A DNA stretch of 64,000 nucleotides from Eleftheria terrae (lineage in GTDB: Bacteria; Pseudomonadota; Gammaproteobacteria; Burkholderiales; Burkholderiaceae_C), in contig NZ_CP106951.1 in assembly GCF_030419005.1 (NCBI RefSeq), positions 5,084,001 through 5,148,000 on the forward strand. Direction: 5' to 3'. Under the pieces are notes generated by a model that did not search any database, was not told the origin of the DNA, and worked only from the letters and a program-made list of their open reading frames with translations. A program made the position numbers and the translations under genes. Below are positions 18,266-27,780 of the stretch, piece after piece. Within the stretch, counting starts at the first letter, position 1; each line of letters begins with the position of its first letter.

Positions 18266-18793
18266 GTGATAGGCAACGCACGCATCCGGCTGCGGCCGAC
18301 CCTGATCGACGACCTGGGCTACGTCATCTCGGTCGAGACCGACCCGGACAACCTGCCGTCCATCACTCCCTGGGACCGCACCCAGCACGAGGCGGCGGTG
18401 CGTTTCCCCGACTTCCGCCACTTCATCGTCGAGGCCGGCGACGCGCTGCAGCCGGTGGGCTTCGTGATCCTGGTGGGCTGCCGCAACCGGCACCGCTCCA
18501 TCGAGCTCAAGCGCATGGTGATCCAGCCCAAGGGGCAGGGCCTGGGACGGGCCTGCCTGCGGCTGCTCAAGAAGATCGCCTTCGAGGACCTGGGGGCGCA
18601 CCGCTTCTGGCTCGACGTGAAGGTGCACAACACCCGCGCCAAGGCCCTGTACGACGGCGAGGGTTTCGTTGAGGAAGGCCGGCTGCGCGAGTGCGTGCGC
18701 ACCGACGAAGGCTACGAGTCGCTGGTGGTGATGTCCCTGCTGCAAGCCGAATATGCCGCCCGCTGCGACGCGGGCCTGGAAGCCGCGGCCTGA
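18266..18793 (+). CDS. GNAT-family N-acetyltransferase
   Basis: A 175-residue protein of the GNAT fold, transferring an acetyl group from acetyl-CoA to an amine. The start is a GTG one base after the parE stop. The beta4 and acetyl-CoA motif are seen as ELKRMVIQPKGQGLGRACL (Q/RxxGxG/A pyrophosphate-binding loop QGLGRA), followed by WLDVKVHNTRAKALYDGEGF, typical of RimI/RimJ-like enzymes acting on proteins, amino acids or antibiotics. It sits between parE and parC in the same orientation, 1 bp and 25 bp away, so the three genes are probably one transcript. The substrate is unknown. Confidence 0.85.
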   Translation: MIGNARIRLRPTLIDDLGYVISVETDPDNLPSITPWDRTQHEAAVRFPDFRHFIVEAGDALQPVGFVILVGCRNRHRSIELKRMVIQPKGQGLGRACLRLLKKIAFEDLGAHRFWLDVKVHNTRAKALYDGEGFVEEGRLRECVRTDEGYESLVVMSLLQAEYAARCDAGLEAAA

Positions 18794-18818
18794 GCCCGGC
18801 GTGACCGACAACTGAACG

Positions 18819-21143
<2,325 letters not shown>

Positions 21144-21162
21144 GCCGGCCGGAGCGGCCGGC
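21144..21162. terminator. GC hairpin after parC
   Basis: GCCGGCC (21144-21150) and GGCCGGC (21156-21162) form a stem with loop GGAGC, one base after the parC stop. No U-tract is present, so it may only mark the 3' end. It lies between parC and the convergent HIT-like gene. Confidence 0.35.
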
Positions 21163-21273
21163 GGCGGCTGCTGCGCGCGGCGAGCAGGGCCCCGGCAGGC
21201 GGTGCCTGTCGGGCCGTACCGCCGCGGTGGACGCGCATGATGGCCTGCCGCGAGTGGGCCGGCGCTGCCGATT

Positions 21274-21789
21274 TCAGCCGTTCACCGTGGCGTCGACGTC
21301 GTACTTGTCCTTCAGGATCTCGAGGATGCGGCGGCGCAGGGCAGTGCACTCCTCGTCCTCCAGCAGCGTGAACTTGGCGGACCAGCTCGCCGAATCGACA
21401 TAGTCGGGAAACTTCGGCGACTCGCCCCAGCGCCAGTCCGGGTCCTGCGCTCGCGGGCTGCGCCCGAAGATGTGCAGGTGCACGCGCCGATGGTCCTGCA
21501 CCGACTTCGGGCCGCGGGGCTCGGCCAGCTCGTTGAGGGCCCAGTTGCCGGCCTCCCAGTAGTTGAGGCAGCCGCCTTGCAGTTGCGGCAGCACCTCCAG
21601 CATGGCCTGGCCGGTGGCGGCCACCAGGAAGCTCCACTCCATCAGCTCGGTGCGCGTCAGCTCGCTGCGCTCCCACACCGGGCGCGGCGGATTGACGATG
21701 AGATGGCCGCCGTCTTCGCGCCCGATCAGCGGTTTGGGCGGCAGGCAGACCGTGCCGGCACGGCAGGAAATCAGCTGGGTCTCGTTCAT
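21274..21789 (-). CDS. HIT-like (histidine triad) family protein in the phosphonate-uptake operon
   Basis: A 171-residue protein. The motif RRVHLHIFGRSP in its middle, preceded by NYWEAGNWALNE, resembles the HxHxH active-site strand of HIT nucleotide hydrolases/transferases, which act on nucleotidyl esters. It is not an exact triad (HLHIFG), so the call is tentative. The protein has no signal peptide. It is the last gene of the leftward operon, 18 bp after phosphonopyruvate hydrolase, so it may act on a phosphonate-related nucleotide conjugate, but that is a guess. Confidence 0.5.
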   Translation of the reverse strand: MNETQLISCRAGTVCLPPKPLIGREDGGHLIVNPPRPVWERSELTRTELMEWSFLVAATGQAMLEVLPQLQGGCLNYWEAGNWALNELAEPRGPKSVQDHRRVHLHIFGRSPRAQDPDWRWGESPKFPDYVDSASWSAKFTLLEDEECTALRRRILEILKDKYDVDATVNG

Positions 21790-21807
21790 GGAACTCCTTC
21801 CTTCAAG

Positions 21808-22686
21808 TTATCGGAGAAAGCGCTGCTCGATGCTGCGCATGTGCGCATCGCCTTGCAACTCCACGATCTCCGCCACCGTCGGCAGGCCGGGCTCGACGCC
21901 CAGCAGTCCGCCGTCCTGGCGGATCTGGCGGAACACGCTGCGCCAGGCAGCGACGGCCGCCCGGATGGCGTGGTTGCCATAGATCACCACCGCCACCTTG
22001 CCCAATGCGGCGATGTCCCGCTCGGTCAGCCGGGGGTAGGCGGTGGGCACCAGCACCAGCGGTGCCCGGCCCGGCCAGGCGGCGACGAAGGCGAGGATCT
22101 CGTCCGGCGTCTTCTGCTTCGAATGGACCAGGATGGCGTCGGCGCCGGCCTCCTCGTAGGCCAGGGCGCGGCGAATGGCCTCGGCCTGGCCGCGGCCGGC
22201 GATCAAGGCCTCGGTCCTCGCGATGACGCACAGGTCGCGGTTGTCGCGCGCAGCGCAGGCGGCCTCCACCTTGCCCTGGAACTCCTCGATGCGGACCAGC
22301 TCCTGCCGGCCGCCTTCGCGCAGGCTGGTGTCCTTCGGAAAGCTCTTGTCTTCCATGACCAGGGCCGAGGCCCCGGCGGCTTCGAACTGGGGGACGATGT
22401 AGGAGACGCTCACCGCATTGCCGAAGCCGGTGTCCACGTCCGCGATCAGGGGCACTGACAGCACGGCCGCCATGGCACGGCACATCTCGAGGTGGCTGCT
22501 CATCGGCAGGATGCTGGCGTCGGGCACGGCATGGCTGGCCGAGAGTTCGAAGCCGCTGGCCCACACGCCACCGAAGCCGGCTTCCTCGGCCAGCTTGGCG
22601 ACCAGGGGGTTGTGGGCGGCCATGGCGGTGAACAGCTGGCCGCTGCTCAGAGCCGCGCGGAAGGCGCGGTGCTTGTCGTGATGCAT
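21808..22686 (-). CDS. palA: Phosphonopyruvate hydrolase
   Basis: Belongs to the PEP mutase/isocitrate lyase superfamily and should split phosphonopyruvate into pyruvate and phosphate. It has 292 residues. The N-terminus LFTAMAAHNPLVAKLAEEAGFGG, the metal site IADVDTGFGN, and the gate loop MEDKSFPKDTSL are those of the Variovorax Pal2 enzyme; the EDK...PKDTSL loop distinguishes hydrolase from PEP mutase, which has KKNS at this place. The start at 22686 is an ATG followed by HHDKHRAF. It lies 100 bp after the permease gene and 18 bp before the HIT-like gene. It probably finishes breakdown of an imported phosphonate such as phosphonoalanine, after transamination. Confidence 0.9.
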   Translation of the reverse strand: MHHDKHRAFRAALSSGQLFTAMAAHNPLVAKLAEEAGFGGVWASGFELSASHAVPDASILPMSSHLEMCRAMAAVLSVPLIADVDTGFGNAVSVSYIVPQFEAAGASALVMEDKSFPKDTSLREGGRQELVRIEEFQGKVEAACAARDNRDLCVIARTEALIAGRGQAEAIRRALAYEEAGADAILVHSKQKTPDEILAFVAAWPGRAPLVLVPTAYPRLTERDIAALGKVAVVIYGNHAIRAAVAAWRSVFRQIRQDGGLLGVEPGLPTVAEIVELQGDAHMRSIEQRFLR

Positions 22687-22786
22687 GGTGGTCTCGGCTG
22701 GTAGCGGGCAGGTGGCGATCTGATGGCGGCGCCAAGGCCGGCGCCGGGATCGCAGCCCGTGGGCGCCAGTGGTCGGCGAAGCGGCT

Positions 22787-24442
22787 TCACTGCAGCGATG
22801 TTAGTCGCAGGCGGAAGACCCACCGGGCCAGCACCAGGGGAATGAAGATGGCCACCAGCAGCAGCACGCTGTAGGCGCTGGCCAATGCCAGGCGGCCGCT
22901 GTCCACTTGCTGGAAGATCTCGATCGGCATGGTGCTCATGCCGCCGAAATACAGCACCACGGTGGCGGACAGCTCGGACAGGCTGGTGATCCACATCAGC
23001 ACCGCGGCCGCCGCCACAGAAGGGCCGATGACCGGCACCACCACCTGGAAGAAGGTGCGCAAGGGACCCACGCCGAGGCTCATGGAGGCGTCTTCGAGGT
23101 GGTCCTTGACGTTGTGCAGCGGGCCCGCGGCAGCCCGCACGCTGCTCGGCACGCGGCGCAGGAAGTAGGCCAGCGCCATGATGGGCCAAGTGCCCGCCAG
23201 TACCAGCCATCCCGAACTGAAGGCCTGCGCCAACGCGATGCCGAGTACCGTGCCGGCGACCGTCAGCGGCAGCATCACCAGCAAGTCGAGCCCGGCGGTG
23301 AAGACGGAGCGCCGCTTGACCACCAGGTAGGCCGTGACGACCGAGAACAGCACGCCGGCGGCCGTCGCCACCGCGGCCAGGAACAGCGAGTTGTAGAGCG
23401 GCTCGGGCGCGCGCATCAGCGCCGATTCGAAGTGCCGGAGCGTGAACTCGCCGTAGTGCAGGATCGGCCCGGCCGACGGCGTGAAGGCGGTCAGCAGCAC
23501 GACCACCGTCGGCAGCGCGGACAGCAGCACCAAAGCGAGCACGCCGCCGGTCGCTAGCGCGGCACGCCAGCCGCTCAAGGGCACCGGCAGCGGTGGCCGC
23601 CCCGATTCCATCTGGTACTGGCGACGTTCCACGACGAGCTTCTGCAGGAGCAACAGCACACTGCCGAGCAGGACCAGCACCGACGCCGTGGCGGCCGGCA
23701 TCTGCGGATCGCCGCCCATCTCGCTGACGAATTCGTTGTACGCCTTCACGGCAAGCACGGGAATGCGCGGGCCCAGGATCGCCGGTATGCCGAAACTGCC
23801 GATGACGTGCGTGAAGACCACCAGCACGGCGGCGAAGACCGAGGGCATCAGCAGCCGCACGGTGACCGTGCGCATGACGCGCCCCGGCGGGCTGCCCAGG
23901 CTCAGGGCCGCTTCTTCCAGGCCGCGGTCCATCGACTTCAGGCCCACCAGCACGGCGACGAAGGCGTAGACGTAGTGGTCCAACGTCATGACGAAAACGA
24001 GGCCCCACCAGGTATAGAGCGAGGGCAGCTGCCAGCCCCAGCGCGCCAGCCATTCGTTGACCAGGCCCTGCTTGCCCAGCACCAGCACCCAGGCGGCGGC
24101 CACCACCACGTCCGGGATGACCAGGGTCAGCAGCGGCAAGGCCGCCACCCATCCAGCCAGCGGGAAGCTGCAGCGAGCCACCGCGAAAGCCAGGCCGCCG
24201 CCCAGCAGTACGGCGCCGAGCGTCACGGCAGCGCCAAGCACCAGGGTGTTCAGCAGCACCGTGCGGTACTGGGCTTCGGAGAAGAAGCGCAGGTAGGCGC
24301 CCCAGCCGGTGCTCCCGTCGGAGGCCACGAGCGATTGCCCCAGCATCCCGAGCAAGGGCCAGACGAGGAACAACAGCATCACGCCGAGGGCCAATCCGGT
24401 GAGGGCGGTCCAGGCCGGGTCGCGGCGCCAGCCGAGCAGCAT
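22787..24442 (-). CDS. Double-length ABC permease, iron/aminoethylphosphonate type
   Basis: A 551-residue inner-membrane permease made of two fused permease units, each with about six helices. Two ATPase-contacting EAA loops are visible: EEAALSLGSPPGRVMR in the first half and EDASMSLGVGPLRTFF in the second, so one polypeptide replaces the usual dimer. This architecture is shared by ferric-ion (FbpB-like) and 2-aminoethylphosphonate (PhnU/V-like) importers. Next to phosphonopyruvate hydrolase, phosphonate import is the better guess, though iron remains possible. Its start codon shares the A of TGATG with the end of the ATPase gene. Confidence 0.85.
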   Translation of the reverse strand: MLLGWRRDPAWTALTGLALGVMLLFLVWPLLGMLGQSLVASDGSTGWGAYLRFFSEAQYRTVLLNTLVLGAAVTLGAVLLGGGLAFAVARCSFPLAGWVAALPLLTLVIPDVVVAAAWVLVLGKQGLVNEWLARWGWQLPSLYTWWGLVFVMTLDHYVYAFVAVLVGLKSMDRGLEEAALSLGSPPGRVMRTVTVRLLMPSVFAAVLVVFTHVIGSFGIPAILGPRIPVLAVKAYNEFVSEMGGDPQMPAATASVLVLLGSVLLLLQKLVVERRQYQMESGRPPLPVPLSGWRAALATGGVLALVLLSALPTVVVLLTAFTPSAGPILHYGEFTLRHFESALMRAPEPLYNSLFLAAVATAAGVLFSVVTAYLVVKRRSVFTAGLDLLVMLPLTVAGTVLGIALAQAFSSGWLVLAGTWPIMALAYFLRRVPSSVRAAAGPLHNVKDHLEDASMSLGVGPLRTFFQVVVPVIGPSVAAAAVLMWITSLSELSATVVLYFGGMSTMPIEIFQQVDSGRLALASAYSVLLLVAIFIPLVLARWVFRLRLTSLQ

Positions 24443-25506
24443 CAGTCGCGCTCCACCATGTGGGCATCGGTGGGCAGGCGCAGCAGCACCGGCTCGCCAG
24501 GCTGCCGCAGGCGCTGCTGCTGCTGCGAGAGCACGTCCACCTGCAGCGTGCCGGCCGGGGTGCCGACGGTGTAGGCCGTGATTCCCCCGCGGAACTCGGC
24601 CCGCTCGACAATGCCGGCCAGTTCCCCTTCGGCCGCCGGCCGGGCGTCGGTCAGCACGATGTCCTCGCTGCGCACTGCGAAGCTCGCTGGCGGGGAGCAG
24701 GCGCTGGCGTTGCCGCTCAACAGCACGCCGCCGGACGTCTTGAAGCGGCGCCTGCCGTTTGCGTCGGCCGGCAGCTCCTCGATGATCGGCAGCAAGTTGG
24801 CGCGGCCGACGAAATCGGCAACGAAGGGCGTGCGCGGCGTGCGGTAGACCTCGCGCGGTGTGCCGAGCTGGACAATGCGGCCCCGGTCCATCACCGCCAC
24901 AATGTCGGAGAGCGCAAGCGCCTCTTCCTGGTCGTGCGTGACGAACACCGTTGTGATGCCGGCCTCGGCCTGCAGTTCACGCACCATGGAGCGCAGCTCC
25001 ACCCGCAGCTTGGCGTCCAGTGCGGACAGCGGCTCATCGAGCAGCAGCAGCCGAGGCTCGATGACCAGGGCCCGGGCCATCGCCACCCGCTGCCGCTGCC
25101 CGCCGGAGAGGCTGGCCGGCGAGCGCTGCGCCACCGCTTCGAGCCCCACCCGGCGCAGCATCGCAGTGGCACGGGCGGTCGATTCGGCTCGCGGGACCTG
25201 GCGTGCCGAGAGCCCGTAGCGCACGTTCTCCAGCACCGAGCGGTCGGGGAACAGCGCGTAATCCTGGAACACCATGCCGACGCCGCGCCGATGCACCGGC
25301 ACCGAGGTCACATCCTGCTCGCCGAACAGGATGCGCCCTTGGTCGGGCCGGACAAAGCCAGCCAGCATGCGCAGCAAGGTGGTCTTGCCGCAACCCGAGG
25401 GGCCCAGCAAGGTGAAGAAGGCGCCGGCCGGGATGCAGAGGTTGAGGTCGGCGAACAGCGCTTGGCCGGCGTAGCTTTGGCGGATGTTCTCGCAGGTGAC
25501 GCGCAC
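24442..25506 (-). CDS. ABC transporter ATP-binding protein of the importer
   Basis: ATPase subunit of 354 residues driving the adjacent permease. Walker A is GPSGCGKTTLLRML, the Q-loop is VFQDYALFPDRSV, the signature is LSGGQRQRVAMARAL, and Walker B is LLLLDEPLSALD followed by TVFVTHDQEEAL. A C-terminal TOBE domain (about 275-354) is typical of sugar, polyamine, iron and phosphonate importers. I chose the GTG at 25506 because GGAAAG lies 5 nt upstream and this avoids overlapping the binding-protein gene; an ATG at 25563 would add 19 residues. It lies 29 bp after the binding protein gene. Confidence 0.88.
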   Translation of the reverse strand: MRVTCENIRQSYAGQALFADLNLCIPAGAFFTLLGPSGCGKTTLLRMLAGFVRPDQGRILFGEQDVTSVPVHRRGVGMVFQDYALFPDRSVLENVRYGLSARQVPRAESTARATAMLRRVGLEAVAQRSPASLSGGQRQRVAMARALVIEPRLLLLDEPLSALDAKLRVELRSMVRELQAEAGITTVFVTHDQEEALALSDIVAVMDRGRIVQLGTPREVYRTPRTPFVADFVGRANLLPIIEELPADANGRRRFKTSGGVLLSGNASACSPPASFAVRSEDIVLTDARPAAEGELAGIVERAEFRGGITAYTVGTPAGTLQVDVLSQQQQRLRQPGEPVLLRLPTDAHMVERD

Positions 25507-25535
25507 TGTGGCTTTCCGTGCAGACGCGGCGGAGC

Positions 25536-26516
25536 TCAACGCGACGCCAGGAGGCGGCGCCACTGCGCCAGGAACTCCGAACGCGCAGCGGCCATCTTCG
25601 CTTCGTCCAGCGGCACGATCTTGAGGCGGTCCAGCGCCGGGAGGCCGGTCAGCTGGCTGACGTCGATGTCGCTGCGCAGCGGCCGGCGGTAGTTGGACTT
25701 GGCCAGCTGCGCCTGCAGTTCGCGCGAGGCCAGGAAGTCATAGAGCTTGCGCGCTTCGGCCGGGTGCTTGCCGCCCTTGATCAGGGCCATGCCTTCCGGC
25801 GAGGCGAAGGTGCCTTCCGCCGGGTACACCACGCGGATTTCCTTCAGGCCACCGGCAACGTACTCCTGCGCGGCGTACTCCATGGTCACCGCCACGGCGA
25901 ACTCGCCTTTGGCGACGCCCTCATAGGCCGCCGAGGTGGTGCTGACCACTGTCGCATTGCGCGCGATCCGGCCGAGGGTGTCTGCCCCGAGCAACTGCCG
26001 CAAGCCGTAGAGGGCCGCATAGGACGCGCTGCTGCGCTCGGGGTCGGGAATGACGATGCGGTCTTTCCACTGGGGGGCGGCCAGGTCGGCCCAGCGGGCC
26101 GGCACCGGGTCGGTCCCGGTCTGGCGCTGGTTCACCATCAACACGGCCACCTGGGTGTTGGTGCCCAGCCAGAGCCCGCTCGGCTCCCGGTAGGGCGAAG
26201 GGACGAACGCCGCATGCGCGGATTGATATGGATCGAGCAGATGCCGGAATTCGCGCACCGTGGCGAGGCCGCCCGACCAGAAAACATCACCGAGGGGATT
26301 GGCGGCCTCCGCCTTCATCCGCTGCATCAGCGCACCGGTGCCGGCGCGTACCACCGAAACCTTGATGTCCGGATGGGTCTTGTTGAATAGCTCGACCGCG
26401 CGCCCGATGGCGTCGACGTTATTCGAGGAATAAAGAACCACCTCCGCCGCGGACGCGATCATCGCAGCGCCGCCCAATAAAAGGGCCGCGCAGGCCCGGG
26501 CCGCTCTATTCAGCAT
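25536..26516 (-). CDS. Periplasmic substrate-binding protein of the importer
   Basis: A 326-residue extracellular solute-binding protein. The start is chosen at 26516, where GAGAGGG precedes an ATG and a signal peptide (LNRAARACAALLLGGAAMIASA, cut after SAA). The mature protein begins EVVLYSSNNVDA, the form of family-1 ferric/2-aminoethylphosphonate binding proteins. Additional family features are GALMQRMKAEAANPLGDVFW and an internal TSAAYEGVAKGEFAVAV. The longer open frame upstream lacks a ribosome site. It heads the leftward operon. The ligand may be 2-aminoethylphosphonate or phosphonoalanine; an iron-binding function cannot be excluded from sequence alone. Confidence 0.85.
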   Translation of the reverse strand: MLNRAARACAALLLGGAAMIASAAEVVLYSSNNVDAIGRAVELFNKTHPDIKVSVVRAGTGALMQRMKAEAANPLGDVFWSGGLATVREFRHLLDPYQSAHAAFVPSPYREPSGLWLGTNTQVAVLMVNQRQTGTDPVPARWADLAAPQWKDRIVIPDPERSSASYAALYGLRQLLGADTLGRIARNATVVSTTSAAYEGVAKGEFAVAVTMEYAAQEYVAGGLKEIRVVYPAEGTFASPEGMALIKGGKHPAEARKLYDFLASRELQAQLAKSNYRRPLRSDIDVSQLTGLPALDRLKIVPLDEAKMAAARSEFLAQWRRLLASR

Positions 26517-26825
26517 GTCCCTCTCCGGTGAATGGTCCTCGGCCATCTTACAAAGCCACTGTTTTATCAACACCTGATTTTTGTGGCAGGTGAGCGGCCG
26601 CCAATTGTTGTAAATACCGATTCCGCGGGTCGTCAAGTACGCATTCTCGTAAATCTGCATGCAACCTTACTGTCAGAAGAGGCAGCTTCCCGGCAAAATT
26701 TTCAATGTGACAATTCCGTGGCAGTGCCCCAGCGAAGTAGGTTGCTGGCCATCCTGTCCGTGTATCTCGCTGCGAAGTCGGTTTCATGACGGCCCTGAAT
26801 CGCAGCGCCTTGGGGAAGGACGATC
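26517..26825. promoter_or_regulatory. Divergent control region between phosphonate uptake and biosynthesis operons
   Basis: This 309-bp gap separates two head-to-head operons and is much more AT-rich than the flanks. An exact inverted repeat CACCTG (26571-26576) / CAGGTG (26587-26592) with a ten-base AT-rich spacer is centred 65 bp upstream of the binding-protein start and could be an operator. AT-rich runs near 26605-26620 and 26695-26720 could carry -10 boxes, but I cannot assign them firmly. No regulator gene is next to it, so control must come from elsewhere. Confidence 0.5.
26571..26592. repeat. Inverted repeat, candidate operator
   Basis: CACCTG at 26571-26576 and CAGGTG at 26587-26592 form a 6-bp perfect dyad with spacer ATTTTTGTGG, inside the divergent phosphonate control region and upstream of the uptake operon. 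Short, so it may be chance. Confidence 0.35.
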
Positions 26826-27734
26826 ATGGAAAAACCTCGTGGAGTTACCGCTGATCGGCGCAGGGCACTGCTCAGGCAGCGGCTCTCGCAGAAGAAATGC
26901 CTCAGGGTGCTGGAGGCGCACAGCCCCATATCCGCCCTGCTCGCGGAAAGCCTGGATGTGCCAGATGCCCGAACGGGTGAGTCGGTTCAATATGACGCGC
27001 TCTGGTCCAGTTCGCTGACCGATTCCACCGAGCGGGGCAAGCCCGACATCGAAGCGCTCGACATCTCCAACCGCCTTTTCAATGTCAACGACATTTTCGA
27101 GGTGGCCACGCTGCCGCTGATCATGGATGGTGACACCGGCGGCAAGCCAGAGCATTTCGCGTTGAATGTCCGCTCGCTCGAGCGGGTCGGCGTGTCGGCC
27201 GTGATCATCGAGGACAAGACCGGCCTGAAAAAGAACTCGTTGTTCGGCAACACCGTCTTGCAGCAGCAGGAAAACATCGGCGAGTTCTGCGCCAAGATCG
27301 CAGCCGGCAAGGCAGCGCAGATCAGCGACGACTTCATGATCATCGCCCGTGTCGAGAGCTTGATCCTCGAGGCCGGCATGGAAGACGCGCTGCAGCGGGC
27401 CCAGGCCTACCTGGCCGCGGGCGCCGACGGCATCATGATCCACAGCCGCCGCTCCGAGCCGGCCGAAGTGGTCGAGTTCGCCAGACGCTTCCGCAGCGAG
27501 TTCCCGCAGGTGCCCCTGGTCTGCGTGCCGACCAGCTATTGCCAGACCTATTTCGATGAGCTGGAGCAAGCCGGATTCAATATCGTGATCTATGCCAATC
27601 ACATGCTGAGGGCGGCGTATCTGGCAATGCGCCGTGCTGCGACCGACATTCTGAAATATGGCAGAACGCAGGAAGCCGAGCCTTATTGCCTTGGTATCAA
27701 TGAAATTCTCGACCTGATTCCCGGCACACGGTGA
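26826..27734 (+). CDS. pepM: Phosphoenolpyruvate phosphomutase
   Basis: Rearranges phosphoenolpyruvate to phosphonopyruvate, forming the C-P bond that begins nearly all natural phosphonates. It has 302 residues. Diagnostic are the metal site IMDGDTGG and the active-site loop IIEDKTGLKKNSLFGN, whose EDK...NS pattern separates PEP mutase from the hydrolase. N-terminal LRVLEAHSPISALLAE and later FMIIARVESLI, DGIMIHSRR and NIVIYANHMLRAAY match mutases of the type often linked to a nucleotidyltransferase. The ATG follows GGGGAAGGACG. The last third uses more AT-ending codons than neighbours. It is the first gene of the rightward operon. Confidence 0.92.
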   Translation: MEKPRGVTADRRRALLRQRLSQKKCLRVLEAHSPISALLAESLDVPDARTGESVQYDALWSSSLTDSTERGKPDIEALDISNRLFNVNDIFEVATLPLIMDGDTGGKPEHFALNVRSLERVGVSAVIIEDKTGLKKNSLFGNTVLQQQENIGEFCAKIAAGKAAQISDDFMIIARVESLILEAGMEDALQRAQAYLAAGADGIMIHSRRSEPAEVVEFARRFRSEFPQVPLVCVPTSYCQTYFDELEQAGFNIVIYANHMLRAAYLAMRRAATDILKYGRTQEAEPYCLGINEILDLIPGTR

Positions 27735-27780
27735 ATCGCATCGCCCATTCTGCCCTTCACTCGACCAGAGGATGTTTGCC

